Positions 34,624-43,816 of a stretch of DNA of 64,000 bases are shown here, one piece after another. This DNA is from Clostridium nigeriense. Its GTDB lineage: Bacteria > Bacillota > Clostridia > Clostridiales > Clostridiaceae. The first letter of the stretch is position 1, and every line of letters begins with the position of its first letter. A program made the position numbers and the translations under genes. The stretch is from the NCBI RefSeq assembly GCF_900086595.1, contig NZ_LT575472.1, positions 1,046,451 through 1,110,450 on the forward strand, given 5' to 3'. Below the pieces are notes generated by a model, which had not been told where the DNA came from, made no database searches, and worked only from the letters and a program-made list of their open reading frames with translations.

Positions 34624-35634
34624 ATGAAAAAACTTTTAGAAAACAGATATAGTAAATACATTTTATTTGGAATAGTTTTGTCTTTATTACCTCTACTTCA
34701 ACAAGTAGGTGTTATAAAAAGTTCAACTATAACGACTTTTGGAACAATACTATTTTACGCAATAGTTTCAATTGGGTTAAATGTTCTTTTGGGATACTCA
34801 GGGTTAATTTCCCTAGGAACGGCAGGGTTTATGGGACTAGGAGCTTATATTTCAGCCTATTTAACAGAAGATATGGGGCTTCCCTTTATAATATCAATAA
34901 TTATTTCTATTGCTATACCTCTTATAATTGGAGTTTTAGTTGGGCTAGTATCTTTAAGAATTTCAGGTATGTATTTAGCTATAGCAACATTAGCTGTATC
35001 TGAAATCTTAAAAAAGATATTTGTTGAATTTGATGCAATTACAGGAGGATTTTCTGGTAAGAGGGGAGGTTATCCATCCCTATTTGGCTTAGAACTAGGA
35101 AGAGATACAACTTTTATATTAATTGTAGTATTACTTGTAATTGTAATGATACTAACAGATAATTTTATTCATTCATCAACAGGTAGAGCTTTGTTAACAA
35201 TGAGAGTAAGTGAGGCTGCAGCGCAGGCTATGGGAATTAATTTATTAAAATATAAGTTAACAGCCTTTGCACTTGCAACAGGATATGCAGCATTAGGAGG
35301 AGTTCTATATGTTCATTTTATAAGATTTTCCTATCCATCTACTTGGAATTTACTATTATCTCTTCAAATATTAGCAGTAATTGTCATAGGGGGAGTTAGA
35401 ACTATTTCAGGACCAATAATAGGATCTATTATAGTTTTTGGGGTTCCAGATATTATATTAAAGCAATTACCTGTAATAGGTTCAATAGATGGGTTAGCAT
35501 ATATTTTTACAGGAATATTGATTATAGTAGTAATTTTATTCTATCCAAATGGACTTATATATATAGGACATGATATAAAGAATTATTTTAAGAAAAAGAA
35601 GGTGAAGGTAAATGAGCTTAACACAAACACTTAA
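34624..35634 (+). CDS. livM: Branched-chain-amino-acid-type ABC permease (LivM family)
   Basis: 336 aa, about nine helices. Family motifs LGYSGLISLGTAGFMGLGAY and RVSEAAAQAMGIN are clear. The frame runs open far upstream inside livH, but AGGAGG at 34611-34616 is properly spaced for the ATG at 34624. The 3' end overlaps livG by 23 bases. Second pore subunit of the importer in this operon. Confidence 0.9.
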   Translation: MKKLLENRYSKYILFGIVLSLLPLLQQVGVIKSSTITTFGTILFYAIVSIGLNVLLGYSGLISLGTAGFMGLGAYISAYLTEDMGLPFIISIIISIAIPLIIGVLVGLVSLRISGMYLAIATLAVSEILKKIFVEFDAITGGFSGKRGGYPSLFGLELGRDTTFILIVVLLVIVMILTDNFIHSSTGRALLTMRVSEAAAQAMGINLLKYKLTAFALATGYAALGGVLYVHFIRFSYPSTWNLLLSLQILAVIVIGGVRTISGPIIGSIIVFGVPDIILKQLPVIGSIDGLAYIFTGILIIVVILFYPNGLIYIGHDIKNYFKKKKVKVNELNTNT

Positions 35635-36400
35635 GGTAGAAAATTTGTCTATAGCATTTGGAGGATTAAAGGCTGTAGATAGTTTAAACTTTCATATTAA
35701 TGAAGGAGAAATATATGGGTTAATAGGTCCAAATGGAGCAGGTAAAACAACGGTATTTAATTGTATTACTCAATTTTATAAACCTAATACTGGAAGTGTT
35801 ATATTCAAATCAATAATTGGTGAAGATGTAAATTTAGTTGATAAAGAAACTCACGATATCATAAAGTTAGGCTTAGTTAGAACCTTCCAAAATGTTGAGT
35901 TAATTAAAGATTTGACATTACTAGAAAACTTACTTATAGGAGCTCATATCTCCTATAATACAGGACTTTTTTCTAATGCTTTTAGAACGAAAAAATCTAG
36001 AAAAGAAGAAGCTGAAAATATTAAGAAAGCAGAAGATATACTAAAGTTCTTAGGGATAGAAAATAAAAAATATGATTTGGCAGGTGGACAACCTTATGGG
36101 ATTCTTAAAAAAATTGAGCTTGGAAGAACTTTAATGAGCAATCCAAAATTAATTATTTTAGATGAACCTGCTGCAGGATTAAATGATACTGAAACTGTTG
36201 AGCTATCTAAGTTAATAAAAAATATAAGAGACGAGTACAAGTGTAATGTTCTATTAGTTGAACATGATATGAGATTGGTTATGGATATATGTGATAGGAT
36301 ATGTGCAATATCTTTTGGTAAAAAACTAGCAGAAGGTACTCCAAAAGAAATTCAAGCTAATAAAGATGTCCAAGAAGCTTATTTAGGAAAGGAGGAGTAA
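35612..36400 (+). CDS. livG: ABC transporter ATP-binding protein (LivG family)
   Basis: 262 aa. Walker A GPNGAGKTT (about residues 37-45), Q-loop region RTFQNVELI, Walker B LIILDEPAAGLN and switch His in VEHDM. The signature segment is degenerate (LAGGQPYGILKKIELGRTL), as in other LivG proteins. Start overlaps livM; livF begins one base after its stop. Energises the importer together with livF. Confidence 0.92.
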   Translation: MSLTQTLKVENLSIAFGGLKAVDSLNFHINEGEIYGLIGPNGAGKTTVFNCITQFYKPNTGSVIFKSIIGEDVNLVDKETHDIIKLGLVRTFQNVELIKDLTLLENLLIGAHISYNTGLFSNAFRTKKSRKEEAENIKKAEDILKFLGIENKKYDLAGGQPYGILKKIELGRTLMSNPKLIILDEPAAGLNDTETVELSKLIKNIRDEYKCNVLLVEHDMRLVMDICDRICAISFGKKLAEGTPKEIQANKDVQEAYLGKEE

Positions 36401-36401
36401 G

Positions 36402-37118
36402 ATGAAAAAAATTTCATTAAAAATAGATAATCTTACTGTTTCTTATGGAAGTATTAAAGCTCTAAAGGGAATAAATATTCAAGTGAGAGAGGGAGAAATA
36501 GTAGCTCTTTTAGGTGCAAATGGAGCTGGTAAAACCACAACTTTAAAAGCACTTTCAGGAATTGTAGCTAAAGAATACGGAAGTATAGATTTTTATGACA
36601 AAAGCATTACTAATTTATCACCAGAGAAAATAACCTCTCTTGGAATAGTACAATCCCCAGAAGGAAGGCAAGTATTTCCGGATATAACAGTAGAAGAGAA
36701 TTTAAGGGTAGGGGCCTTTACGGTAAAAAGTAAGAAGGAAATCAATAGAAACTTTGAAAGAGTCTATAAATATTTTCCGATTTTATTAGAACGAAAAAAG
36801 CAATTAGCAGGAACATTAAGTGGAGGAGAACAACAAATGTTAGCAATTGCAAGAGCTTTAATGGCAAGCCCTAAAGTGCTTCTTTTAGATGAACCATCCT
36901 TAGGTTTAGCACCACTTATAGTAAAAACTATATTTGAAATAATCAAGGAAATCAATGATGAAGGAACAACTGTACTTATAATAGAGCAAAATGCTCTTCA
37001 AACTTTAAAAATTGCTGACTATGCTTACGTTTTAGAAGTAGGAGAAATAAGTATGGAGGGAAAGGCAAGTGAATTGATTCAAGATGAGAGATTACTAAAA
37101 GCTTATCTTGGAGGTTAA
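36402..37118 (+). CDS. livF: ABC transporter ATP-binding protein (LivF family)
   Basis: 238 aa. Walker A GANGAGKTT, PEGRQVFPDITVEENL (family motif), signature LSGGEQQMLAIARAL and Walker B VLLLDEPSLGLAP. Normal length for LivF. AAGGAGGAG before the ATG lies in the end of livG. A 144-base gap follows before the binding-protein gene, with a small hairpin but no terminator. Confidence 0.93.
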   Translation: MKKISLKIDNLTVSYGSIKALKGINIQVREGEIVALLGANGAGKTTTLKALSGIVAKEYGSIDFYDKSITNLSPEKITSLGIVQSPEGRQVFPDITVEENLRVGAFTVKSKKEINRNFERVYKYFPILLERKKQLAGTLSGGEQQMLAIARALMASPKVLLLDEPSLGLAPLIVKTIFEIIKEINDEGTTVLIIEQNALQTLKIADYAYVLEVGEISMEGKASELIQDERLLKAYLGG

Positions 37119-37262
37119 AGATGATATAAATATCATATTCATCTCCTTAAAATTAAAGGAAGGAATTTATAAAAAGTTATTTTAGGGTAATTTTTTATAA
37201 ATTACTAAAGGGTAAACAATAAAATTTATATAAAAATAAAATAATAATTTGGAGGGAATTTT

Positions 37263-38477
37263 ATGAGAAAAAAAATTGCATTACTTTTAGCTTCATTAAC
37301 ATTAACAATGGCATTTGCAGGTTGTGGAAAAAAAGAAGAAGCAGCCCAAGGGGTTACTGACACTACTGTAAAGGTAGGAAATAGTATTGCAACTTCAGGA
37401 GCTTTTGCTCCAGTTGGAGTTCCATTTAAAGCTGGTATTGAGGCTTATTTTAAAATGGTAAATGAAGCTGGTGGTGTAAATGGAAGAAAAATAGAATATG
37501 TTCATCAAGATGATGAATTCAATCCTGAAAAGGGGAAGGCAGTACTAGATAAGCTTGTAAATGATGATAAAGTATTTGCTATAGTTGGTCACTTCGGAAC
37601 TCCTGTAGTTGGTGCAACTTTAGATGATCTTAAGGAAATTGGAATACCATCAGTTTACTTTGCAACAGGAACAGGTATATTGTATAACGAAAATGCAACT
37701 AAGGGTGAAGGAGATAATATATTTCCAGTACAGCCTGTATATCCAATGGAAGGTCGTATAATGACAGCTTGGGCAAAAGGAGAATTTAAAGCAGATAAAA
37801 TAGGTGTTATATATACTAACGATGATGCAGGAAAAGATTTAGTTAAAGGAATTGAAACAGAAGCTAAAAATATAGGTGGTATAGAAGTAGTAAGTGAACA
37901 AGTGGCACCAGGAGCTGAGGATGTTTCATCAGCAGTTACTAAGATAAAAAATGCTGATGTAGATGCTGTAGTTATAGCTGGAATTCAAGGAACTTTTCCT
38001 CAAATAGCTAAAGAATTAGCAAAACAAGGAAACACAAAACCAGCAATAACTACTTATGTAAATGTAGACAAAACTATGGTTGAATCTATTAAAAATGATG
38101 TTGGAGATAAATATGAGATATATGGAAATGCTTGGGTTGATGTAACTAAACCAGCAATGGCAGATTTTCAAAAATGGGTTAAAGAAGTTACAACAGAAGA
38201 CTTTTCAGGGAATGCTTATGCTATGACAGGATGGATAGCAGCAGATTTCTTTGTAAGAGGCTTAGAGAGAGTTGATGGAGAATTAACTTGGGAAAAATAT
38301 ATTGCTGCAATGGAAAAAGAACCAATTGAAAATCCATTTGGAGGAAATATAGATTTTGCAGGAGGAAAGAGGCTTGGTACTCAAGAAATGTCTTTAGCAA
38401 AAATGGATTTAACAAGTCCAACAGGATGGTCTCCATATATTGGATTTAAGAGTATTAATGATATATTAGGTAAGTAA
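37263..38477 (+). CDS. livK: Liv-type ABC transporter substrate-binding lipoprotein
   Basis: 404 aa, periplasmic-binding-protein fold I (Leu/Ile/Val-binding family). Signal peptide with lipobox AFAGCG, mature Cys followed by KKEEA. Ligand-site stretches include GAFAPVGVPFKAGIEAYF and VGHFGTPVVG. The ligand is unknown; the operon context (condensing enzyme, CoA-transferase, hydrolase) speaks for a small acid, ester or amide as much as for an amino acid. TTGGAGGG precedes the ATG. Followed by a 30-base palindrome. Confidence 0.88.
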   Translation: MRKKIALLLASLTLTMAFAGCGKKEEAAQGVTDTTVKVGNSIATSGAFAPVGVPFKAGIEAYFKMVNEAGGVNGRKIEYVHQDDEFNPEKGKAVLDKLVNDDKVFAIVGHFGTPVVGATLDDLKEIGIPSVYFATGTGILYNENATKGEGDNIFPVQPVYPMEGRIMTAWAKGEFKADKIGVIYTNDDAGKDLVKGIETEAKNIGGIEVVSEQVAPGAEDVSSAVTKIKNADVDAVVIAGIQGTFPQIAKELAKQGNTKPAITTYVNVDKTMVESIKNDVGDKYEIYGNAWVDVTKPAMADFQKWVKEVTTEDFSGNAYAMTGWIAADFFVRGLERVDGELTWEKYIAAMEKEPIENPFGGNIDFAGGKRLGTQEMSLAKMDLTSPTGWSPYIGFKSINDILGK

Positions 38478-38490
38478 TAAGACTTTATTG

Positions 38491-38520
38491 GTAGCTAGCC
38501 AAGATATCTTGGTTAGCTAC
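38491..38520 (+). other. Palindromic hairpin without U-tract after the livK-like gene
   Basis: GTAGCTAGCCAAGAT and ATCTTGGTTAGCTAC are complementary over 15 bases (one G-U). No T-run follows, so it is more likely to protect the binding-protein mRNA than to terminate before the next gene 26 bases away. Confidence 0.6.
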
Positions 38521-38545
38521 ACAAAAAACTTATGGGAGGTTTAAT

Positions 38546-39880
38546 ATGTTAGAAACAATTAAATCAAAAGAGTTAATTAACGAAAAATATATAACTATAG
38601 ATGATGCTTTAGGTTTAATTAAAAGTGGAGATGTAATAGTTTCAGGATTAGCTTCAGCAGAACCAAGAGAAATATTAAGAAATCTTCATAAGATAGCAGA
38701 CAAGGTTAATGATATAACAGTAACTACTTGTTTACCTATGGAAATGGCAGAATATTTTATTAACCCAGAGTATAAAGATATATTTAAAATGGATGGATGG
38801 TTTTATACAGCTGCAATGAGGAAAGGTCACAAAAATGGTAATATTTCATTTATACCAAATCATCTTCACTTAGCTGCCATTAAGAGGATGAATCATAGAA
38901 AAACTAATATTTATATTGGAACTGCTACTCCTCCGGACAAGCATGGATATTTATCTCTATCTTTAAGTAATGTTTATGAAAAAAGAATGATGAAAGAAGC
39001 AGATTTAATAATATTAGAAATAAATAAAAATTATCCAAGAACTTTCGGAGATGTAGAAATCCATATAAATGATGTTAATTATGTTATTGAAACTGATTAT
39101 GAGGTTCCAGAACTTGTAGATGTAGAGCCTAATGAAAAAGATTTGCTAATTGGAAAGTTTATTGCTAGTAGAATTAATGATGGTGATTGCATTCAATTAG
39201 GCATAGGTGGAATACCTAACGCAGTTGCAGCTTCATTAATGGATAAAAAAGATTTAGGAATTCACACAGAGATGTTTACAACTGGAATGATGAAACTTAT
39301 AAAAGCTGGAGTTATAAATGGAAAAAAGAAAAATTTTTATAACGGAAAACATATTGCAGCTTTTGCTCTTGGAACAAAGGAATTATATGACTTTATAGAT
39401 GATAACCCATCAATTATGATAATGGATGGATATTGGACAAATGATCCATATATAATTGGACAAAATGATAATCAAGTTTCTATTAATACTACTATTGAAA
39501 TTGATTTAACAGGACAATGTGCTTCTGAATCTATAGGAACAATGCAATTTAGCGGAACTGGTGGACAAGCAGATACAGCTATTGGAGCTCAAATATCTAA
39601 AAATGGAAGATCATTTATAGCATTATATTCTACAACTATGGTAAAAAATAAGGAAACTGGGGAAAGGGAAGAGATTTCTAAAATAGTTCCTTTCTTAAAG
39701 CCAGGTGCTGCAGTAAGCCTATCTAGAAATGATGTTGATATGGTTGTTACAGAGTATGGTGTTGCAGAGCTTAAGGGAACAACAATTAGGGAAAGAGTAC
39801 AAAGATTAATTGATATAGCTCATCCAAAGTTTAGAGAAGAGTTATTAAAAAAGGCAAAAGAGCTTGATTTAGTTTATTAA
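38546..39880 (+). CDS. Acetyl-CoA hydrolase/transferase family CoA-transferase, copy 2
   Basis: 444 aa, close paralogue of the enzyme at 30.1 kb over the whole length, with the same LTGQCASESIG active-site Glu motif and GIGGIPNAVAASL. Differences are scattered (for example GLASAEPRE for GLGGAEPRD near the N-terminus), suggesting an old duplication rather than a recent copy. GGGAGG precedes the ATG. Lies in line with the KAS III-liv operon and is followed after 16 bases by alpha/beta hydrolase 2. Confidence 0.88.
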   Translation: MLETIKSKELINEKYITIDDALGLIKSGDVIVSGLASAEPREILRNLHKIADKVNDITVTTCLPMEMAEYFINPEYKDIFKMDGWFYTAAMRKGHKNGNISFIPNHLHLAAIKRMNHRKTNIYIGTATPPDKHGYLSLSLSNVYEKRMMKEADLIILEINKNYPRTFGDVEIHINDVNYVIETDYEVPELVDVEPNEKDLLIGKFIASRINDGDCIQLGIGGIPNAVAASLMDKKDLGIHTEMFTTGMMKLIKAGVINGKKKNFYNGKHIAAFALGTKELYDFIDDNPSIMIMDGYWTNDPYIIGQNDNQVSINTTIEIDLTGQCASESIGTMQFSGTGGQADTAIGAQISKNGRSFIALYSTTMVKNKETGEREEISKIVPFLKPGAAVSLSRNDVDMVVTEYGVAELKGTTIRERVQRLIDIAHPKFREELLKKAKELDLVY

Positions 39881-39896
39881 GAATTGAGGTGTAGAT

Positions 39897-40712
39897 ATGT
39901 CCTTTGTAAGTTATAAAAATAAAAATATTTATTATGAAGTTCATGGTACAGGAAGGCCTCTTATAATATTAAATGGAATAATGATGTCTCATGGTAGCTG
40001 GAAGCCTTTTATAGATGAACTTTCTAAAGATAATAAAGTAGTACTTCTAGATTTTTTTGATCAAGGAAAGTCAGATAAAATGGAAGTTAGCTATAAGCAA
40101 GACTTACAAGTTGAAGTTGTAAAAGCAGTAATAGATAAATTAAATTTAAGTAAAATAAATTTATTTGGAATTTCCTATGGAGGAGAAGTTGCGTTACAAT
40201 TTGCTTTAAAATATGAGGAGCTATTAGATAAACTTATATTATTTAATACTACAAGTTATACTAATCCATGGTTAAAAGATATAGGAAGAGGATGGATTAA
40301 TGCTGCAGAAGATAATAATAAAGAAGCTTTTTATAATGTAACTATACCTATAATTTATTCTCCAAGCTTTTATACTAAAAATATTAATTGGATGAATAAA
40401 AGAAAAGGTTTTTTATACGAAATATTTAATGAAGAATTTTTAAAAGCAATGATAAGATTAATTGAAAGTGCAGAAGGTTATGATGTAAGAGAAGAAATAA
40501 ACAAAATAAAAGTAGATACTTTATTAGTAAGTAGTGAATACGACTTTATAACTCCATCAAATGAGCAAGAATATATTAATAAAAAAATAGAAAATTCAAG
40601 TTATATAATGATAAAAGATTCAGGGCATGCATCTATGTATGAAAAACCTAAAGAATTTCTATCTATTTTAAAGGGATACTTATCTATTGAGAATTATGTG
40701 AAAATAGTATAA
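39897..40712 (+). CDS. Alpha/beta hydrolase 2
   Basis: 271 aa, cytoplasmic. ILNGIMMSHGSWKPF forms the oxyanion region, Ser in FGISYGGEVALQF is the nucleophile, SSEYDFITP holds the acid and DSGHASMYEKP the catalytic His. Begins 16 bases after CoA-transferase 2 with TTGAGGTG upstream, hence cotranscribed. Substrate unknown; an ester or acyl lactone feeding the CoA-transferase is a reasonable guess. Confidence 0.85.
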   Translation: MSFVSYKNKNIYYEVHGTGRPLIILNGIMMSHGSWKPFIDELSKDNKVVLLDFFDQGKSDKMEVSYKQDLQVEVVKAVIDKLNLSKINLFGISYGGEVALQFALKYEELLDKLILFNTTSYTNPWLKDIGRGWINAAEDNNKEAFYNVTIPIIYSPSFYTKNINWMNKRKGFLYEIFNEEFLKAMIRLIESAEGYDVREEINKIKVDTLLVSSEYDFITPSNEQEYINKKIENSSYIMIKDSGHASMYEKPKEFLSILKGYLSIENYVKIV

Positions 40713-40727
40713 TATTAACAGTGGAAA

Positions 40728-40742
40728 TGTAAGGAGTTACTT
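40728..40742 (+). promoter_or_regulatory. TGTAAG-N3-TTACTT operator, site C (predicted autoregulatory TetR site)
   Basis: TGTAAGGAGTTACTT, about 15 bases after a TATAAT (40709-40714) and 30 bases before the TetR start codon. This places the regulator under its own control. Confidence 0.7.
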
Positions 40743-40771
40743 GCTGTAAAATACAAAAAGGAGACAAGGAT

Positions 40772-41347
40772 ATGAAGTATAATAATGAAACAAGTGAAAA
40801 AATAATGAAGGTGGCTTTAAAGTTATTTTCAGAGCAGGGATACTACCCAACCACCACAAAACAAATTGCAGAAGAAGCAGGTGTAAATGAATTAACTATA
40901 TTTAGACATTTCGGTTCAAAGAGTAATTTATTTCAAGTAACTACGGAGCACTATGTAATTGATTCTAGAGTGGATTATATCCTAAAAAATATAGATGAGT
41001 TAAATTTTGAGGAAAGTATGTTATTAATAGCTAATAGAATATATAAGCTATTTATTCAAAATACAAAACTATATAAGGTTCAAATGAAATTATCAGATAA
41101 TGAGAAAGACTTTGTAAAGCTTAAGCTTTCAAGAAAAATAATAAGTATTTTAATAGGTTACTTCAATGAGCTTAAAGAAAAGGGCACTATAAGTGGAGAG
41201 CCAGAAATAATGGCAGTAACTTTTGTTAATAGCCTTTTAGGAGCTTTCACTGTTGAAATACTAGGAGATAATACAGTAAGTAATATAAAATGGGAAGAAT
41301 TAGTTAAGGAGCATACAAAACAATTTGTATCTTTATACAAGCTATAA
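40772..41347 (+). CDS. TetR/AcrR family transcriptional regulator
   Basis: 191 aa. N-terminal HTH with TTKQIAEEAGVNELTIFRHF (about residues 27-46), then an all-helical ligand domain without recognised ligand motifs. AAAAGGAGAC precedes the ATG. It lies between the CoA-transferase/hydrolase genes and the fabG operon. A 15-bp site in its own promoter recurs in three other promoters of the cluster, so it is the probable repressor; acyl-CoA or the imported substrate may be the inducer (inference). Ends in a terminator. Confidence 0.9.
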   Translation: MKYNNETSEKIMKVALKLFSEQGYYPTTTKQIAEEAGVNELTIFRHFGSKSNLFQVTTEHYVIDSRVDYILKNIDELNFEESMLLIANRIYKLFIQNTKLYKVQMKLSDNEKDFVKLKLSRKIISILIGYFNELKEKGTISGEPEIMAVTFVNSLLGAFTVEILGDNTVSNIKWEELVKEHTKQFVSLYKL

Positions 41348-41359
41348 AACAAAATAAAT

Positions 41360-41402
41360 AATTAATCTTATTCATTGAATATGGATAGATTAATTTTTTT
41401 TA
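41360..41402 (+). terminator. Intrinsic terminator after the TetR gene
   Basis: AATTAATCT pairs with AGATTAATT, followed by eight T. Confidence 0.8.
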
Positions 41403-41412
41403 ACAAATATGT

Positions 41413-41427
41413 AAGTAAGCACTTACA
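41413..41427 (-). promoter_or_regulatory. TGTAAG-N3-TTACTT operator, site D (predicted TetR site)
   Basis: Minus-strand TGTAAGTGCTTACTT immediately upstream of the fabG Shine-Dalgarno. The + strand has an additional overlapping GTAAG, making it the longest of the four sites. A weak promoter TTAACA-N18-TACAAA may overlap it. Confidence 0.68.
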
Positions 41428-41446
41428 AATATAAAGGAGATTTAAT

Positions 41447-42169
41447 ATGTTGAGATTAGAAAATAAAATAGCTATTGTTACAGGAGCTTCTCAAGGAATT
41501 GGAAGATGTATTGCAGAAACTTTTGCAAGAGAAGGAGCTAAGGTAATTGGTGTAGATATTAATAAACTACCTTATGAAAATAAAAATATATATGGATATG
41601 AAGTAAATGTAACTGATAGGAAAGGTATAAAAGAATTTTTTGATAAGATTTCAGAAAAGTTTGGGAAAATAGATGTATTAGTAAATAATGCAGGAATAAC
41701 TAGAGATGCATTGATTCAAAAAATGACTGAAGAAATGTGGGATTTAGTTATTGATGTGAATTTAAAGGGTTTATTTAATATAACTCAATTAGTTGGACCT
41801 AATATGGTTGAAAATGGGGGAGGTTCAATAATTAATATAGCATCAATAGTTGGAGAATTTGGAAATGTAGGGCAAACTAATTATGCAGCAACTAAGGCTG
41901 GAGTAATAGGAATGACAAAAACTTGGGCTAAGGAATTCTCTAGAAAAGGAGCAAGAGTAAGAGTTAATTCAGTATCACCAGGATATATAAATACAGATAT
42001 GATGAAGACTGTACCTGAAAAAGTACTTGATAACATGAGAAGTAAAACTATGCTTGGAAGGCTAGGTGAACCAGAAGAAATTGCTAATGCAGTATTATTC
42101 TTAGCTAGCGATGAATCTTCATATATAACAGGACATAACTTATCAGTTAATGGTGGAATGAGGTTATAG
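41447..42169 (+). CDS. 3-oxoacyl reductase / acetoacetyl-CoA reductase (FabG/PhaB-type SDR)
   Basis: 240 aa classical short-chain dehydrogenase. NAD(P) loop GASQGIGR, NNAG, catalytic Ser in NIASIVGE and YxxxK as NYAATKAG, closing with SSYITGHNLSVNGGM. It would interconvert 3-oxoacyl and (R)-3-hydroxyacyl thioesters. Located with a thiolase, an (R)-hydratase-type MaoC protein, Pta and AckA and no ACP genes, so a CoA-linked substrate is likely. First gene of the operon, AAAGGAG upstream, ten bases before the thiolase gene. Confidence 0.88.
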   Translation: MLRLENKIAIVTGASQGIGRCIAETFAREGAKVIGVDINKLPYENKNIYGYEVNVTDRKGIKEFFDKISEKFGKIDVLVNNAGITRDALIQKMTEEMWDLVIDVNLKGLFNITQLVGPNMVENGGGSIINIASIVGEFGNVGQTNYAATKAGVIGMTKTWAKEFSRKGARVRVNSVSPGYINTDMMKTVPEKVLDNMRSKTMLGRLGEPEEIANAVLFLASDESSYITGHNLSVNGGMRL

Positions 42170-42178
42170 GAGGTAATT

Positions 42179-43360
42179 ATGAGGGAAGTAGTTATAGTAT
42201 CAGCAGTAAGAACTCCTATTGGTAGCTTTGGAGGCTGTCTATCATCTTTATCTGCCGTAGATTTAGGTGTAATTGCAGCAAAAGAAGCTATCAAAAGAGC
42301 TAATATAGAGCCAAAAGAGATAAATGAGGTTTTAATAGGTAATGTTTTAGGAAGCGGCCTTGGTCAAAATATTTCAAGACAAATTTCAATTAAAGCTGGT
42401 ATACCAGTAGAAGTTCCTGCTATGACTTTAAATAAATTATGTGGATCAGGGTTAAGAGCTATATCACTAGCAGCACAGGAAATAATGCTTGGTGATGCAG
42501 ATGTAATTTTATGTGGAGGAACAGAAAGTATGTCTAATGCACCATATTTAATTCCAACTGCTAGATTTGGACAAAGAATGGGCAATGGTAAACTAATAGA
42601 TACTATGATAGAGGATGGTTTAACAGATGCGTTTAATAAATATCATATGGGTATAACTGCAGAGAATATAGCAAGCCAATGGGGAATATCTAGAGAAGAA
42701 CAGGATGAGTTTGCAGTTAGAAGTCAAAATAAAGCAGAAGAAGCAAAGAGATTAGGAAAATTTAATGAGGAAATAGTTGAAGTAGAAATAAATCATAGAA
42801 AAGGTAACCCAATAAATATTAATGAAGATGAGTATATTAAGTCAAATATTACTATAGAAAAGTTAAAAAAGTTGAAGCCGGCATTTAAAACAGATGGAAC
42901 AGTAACGGCTGGAAATTCTTCAGGTATAAATGATGGAGCTGCTATAGTGATAGTTATGAGTAAAGAAAAGGCTGATTTACTTGGAGTTAAGCCCCTTGCA
43001 ACTATAAAAGCATATGGTTCTGCAGGGATTGATCCATCAATAATGGGATATAGTCCAGTTCAAGCAACTAAAAAAGCTTTAAATAGAGCCAACTGGAATA
43101 TAGAAGACTTAGATTTAGTAGAGGCCAATGAAGCTTTTGCTGCGCAGTCTATTTCAGTGTTAAGGGACTTGAAAGTAGATGAATCAAAAGTAAATGTTAA
43201 TGGAGGAGCTATTGCGTTAGGACATCCTATTGGAGCATCAGGAGCAAGAATCTTAGTAACATTACTTTATGAAATGAAAAGAAGAGATGCAAAGAAGGGG
43301 TTAGCTACACTTTGTATTGGTGGGGGAATGGGAACAGCTTTATTAGTTGAGAGGAAATAG
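42179..43360 (+). CDS. Thiolase (acetyl-CoA C-acetyltransferase)
   Basis: 393 aa. Acylated Cys88 in [12 protein letters not shown], His349 in [16 protein letters not shown] and Cys379 in CIGGGMG form the complete catalytic set; NEAFAAQS is present. Splits acetoacetyl-CoA into two acetyl-CoA or condenses them. In this operon it would join the reductase and hydratase in a short beta-oxidation or its reverse. AGGAGG lies in the gap after the reductase gene. Confidence 0.92.
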   Translation: MREVVIVSAVRTPIGSFGGCLSSLSAVDLGVIAAKEAIKRANIEPKEINEVLIGNVLGSGLGQNISRQISIKAGIPVEVPAMTLNKLCGSGLRAISLAAQEIMLGDADVILCGGTESMSNAPYLIPTARFGQRMGNGKLIDTMIEDGLTDAFNKYHMGITAENIASQWGISREEQDEFAVRSQNKAEEAKRLGKFNEEIVEVEINHRKGNPININEDEYIKSNITIEKLKKLKPAFKTDGTVTAGNSSGINDGAAIVIVMSKEKADLLGVKPLATIKAYGSAGIDPSIMGYSPVQATKKALNRANWNIEDLDLVEANEAFAAQSISVLRDLKVDESKVNVNGGAIALGHPIGASGARILVTLLYEMKRRDAKKGLATLCIGGGMGTALLVERK

Positions 43361-43378
43361 TTTAAGGGGGAGATATAT

Positions 43379-43795
43379 ATGAAAGGAAGAACAATAAAAG
43401 AAATTAATATAGGGGATAAATCTAGTTATAGTAGAACAGTATCAGAAGCAGATGTGATTTTATTTGGGGGAGTAAGTGGAGACTTAAATCCAGCCCATTT
43501 TAATGAAGAGTATTCTAAGGAGACTATGTTTAAAGGGAGAATAGCTCATGGAATGCTTTCGGCAAGTTATATTTCTACAGTTTTAGGAATGAATTTACCT
43601 GGACCTGGAACAATATATTTATCACAGGACTTAAAATTTACTTCTCCAGTAAAGTTTGGTGATACAATAACAGCAACAGTAGAGGTTATAGAAAAAATAG
43701 AAGAAAAAAATAGAATAATTTTGGAAACTATTTGTGTAAATCAAAGAGGAGAGGTTGTAGTGAAGGGAAAAGCCATGGTTATGCCACCTAAGTAA
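43379..43795 (+). CDS. MaoC-like (R)-specific enoyl-CoA hydratase
   Basis: 138 aa hot-dog-fold protein. The hydratase motif is seen as D35 in SGDLNPAHFNEEY and AHGMLSASYIS with its His, matching PhaJ-type (R)-enoyl-CoA hydratases. Links crotonyl-CoA-type substrates to (R)-3-hydroxyacyl-CoA, the stereoisomer used by FabG/PhaB reductases. AAGGGGGAG upstream; 18 bases after the thiolase gene. Confidence 0.88.
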   Translation: MKGRTIKEINIGDKSSYSRTVSEADVILFGGVSGDLNPAHFNEEYSKETMFKGRIAHGMLSASYISTVLGMNLPGPGTIYLSQDLKFTSPVKFGDTITATVEVIEKIEEKNRIILETICVNQRGEVVVKGKAMVMPPK

Positions 43796-43816
43796 CTATA
43801 TAGAGGGGGAAAAGTA

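Noticed and set aside
37119..37262. TetR-type site before the livK-like gene
   Set aside because: GTAATTTTTTATAAATTAC has the wrong spacing and does not match TGTAAG-N3-TTACTT.
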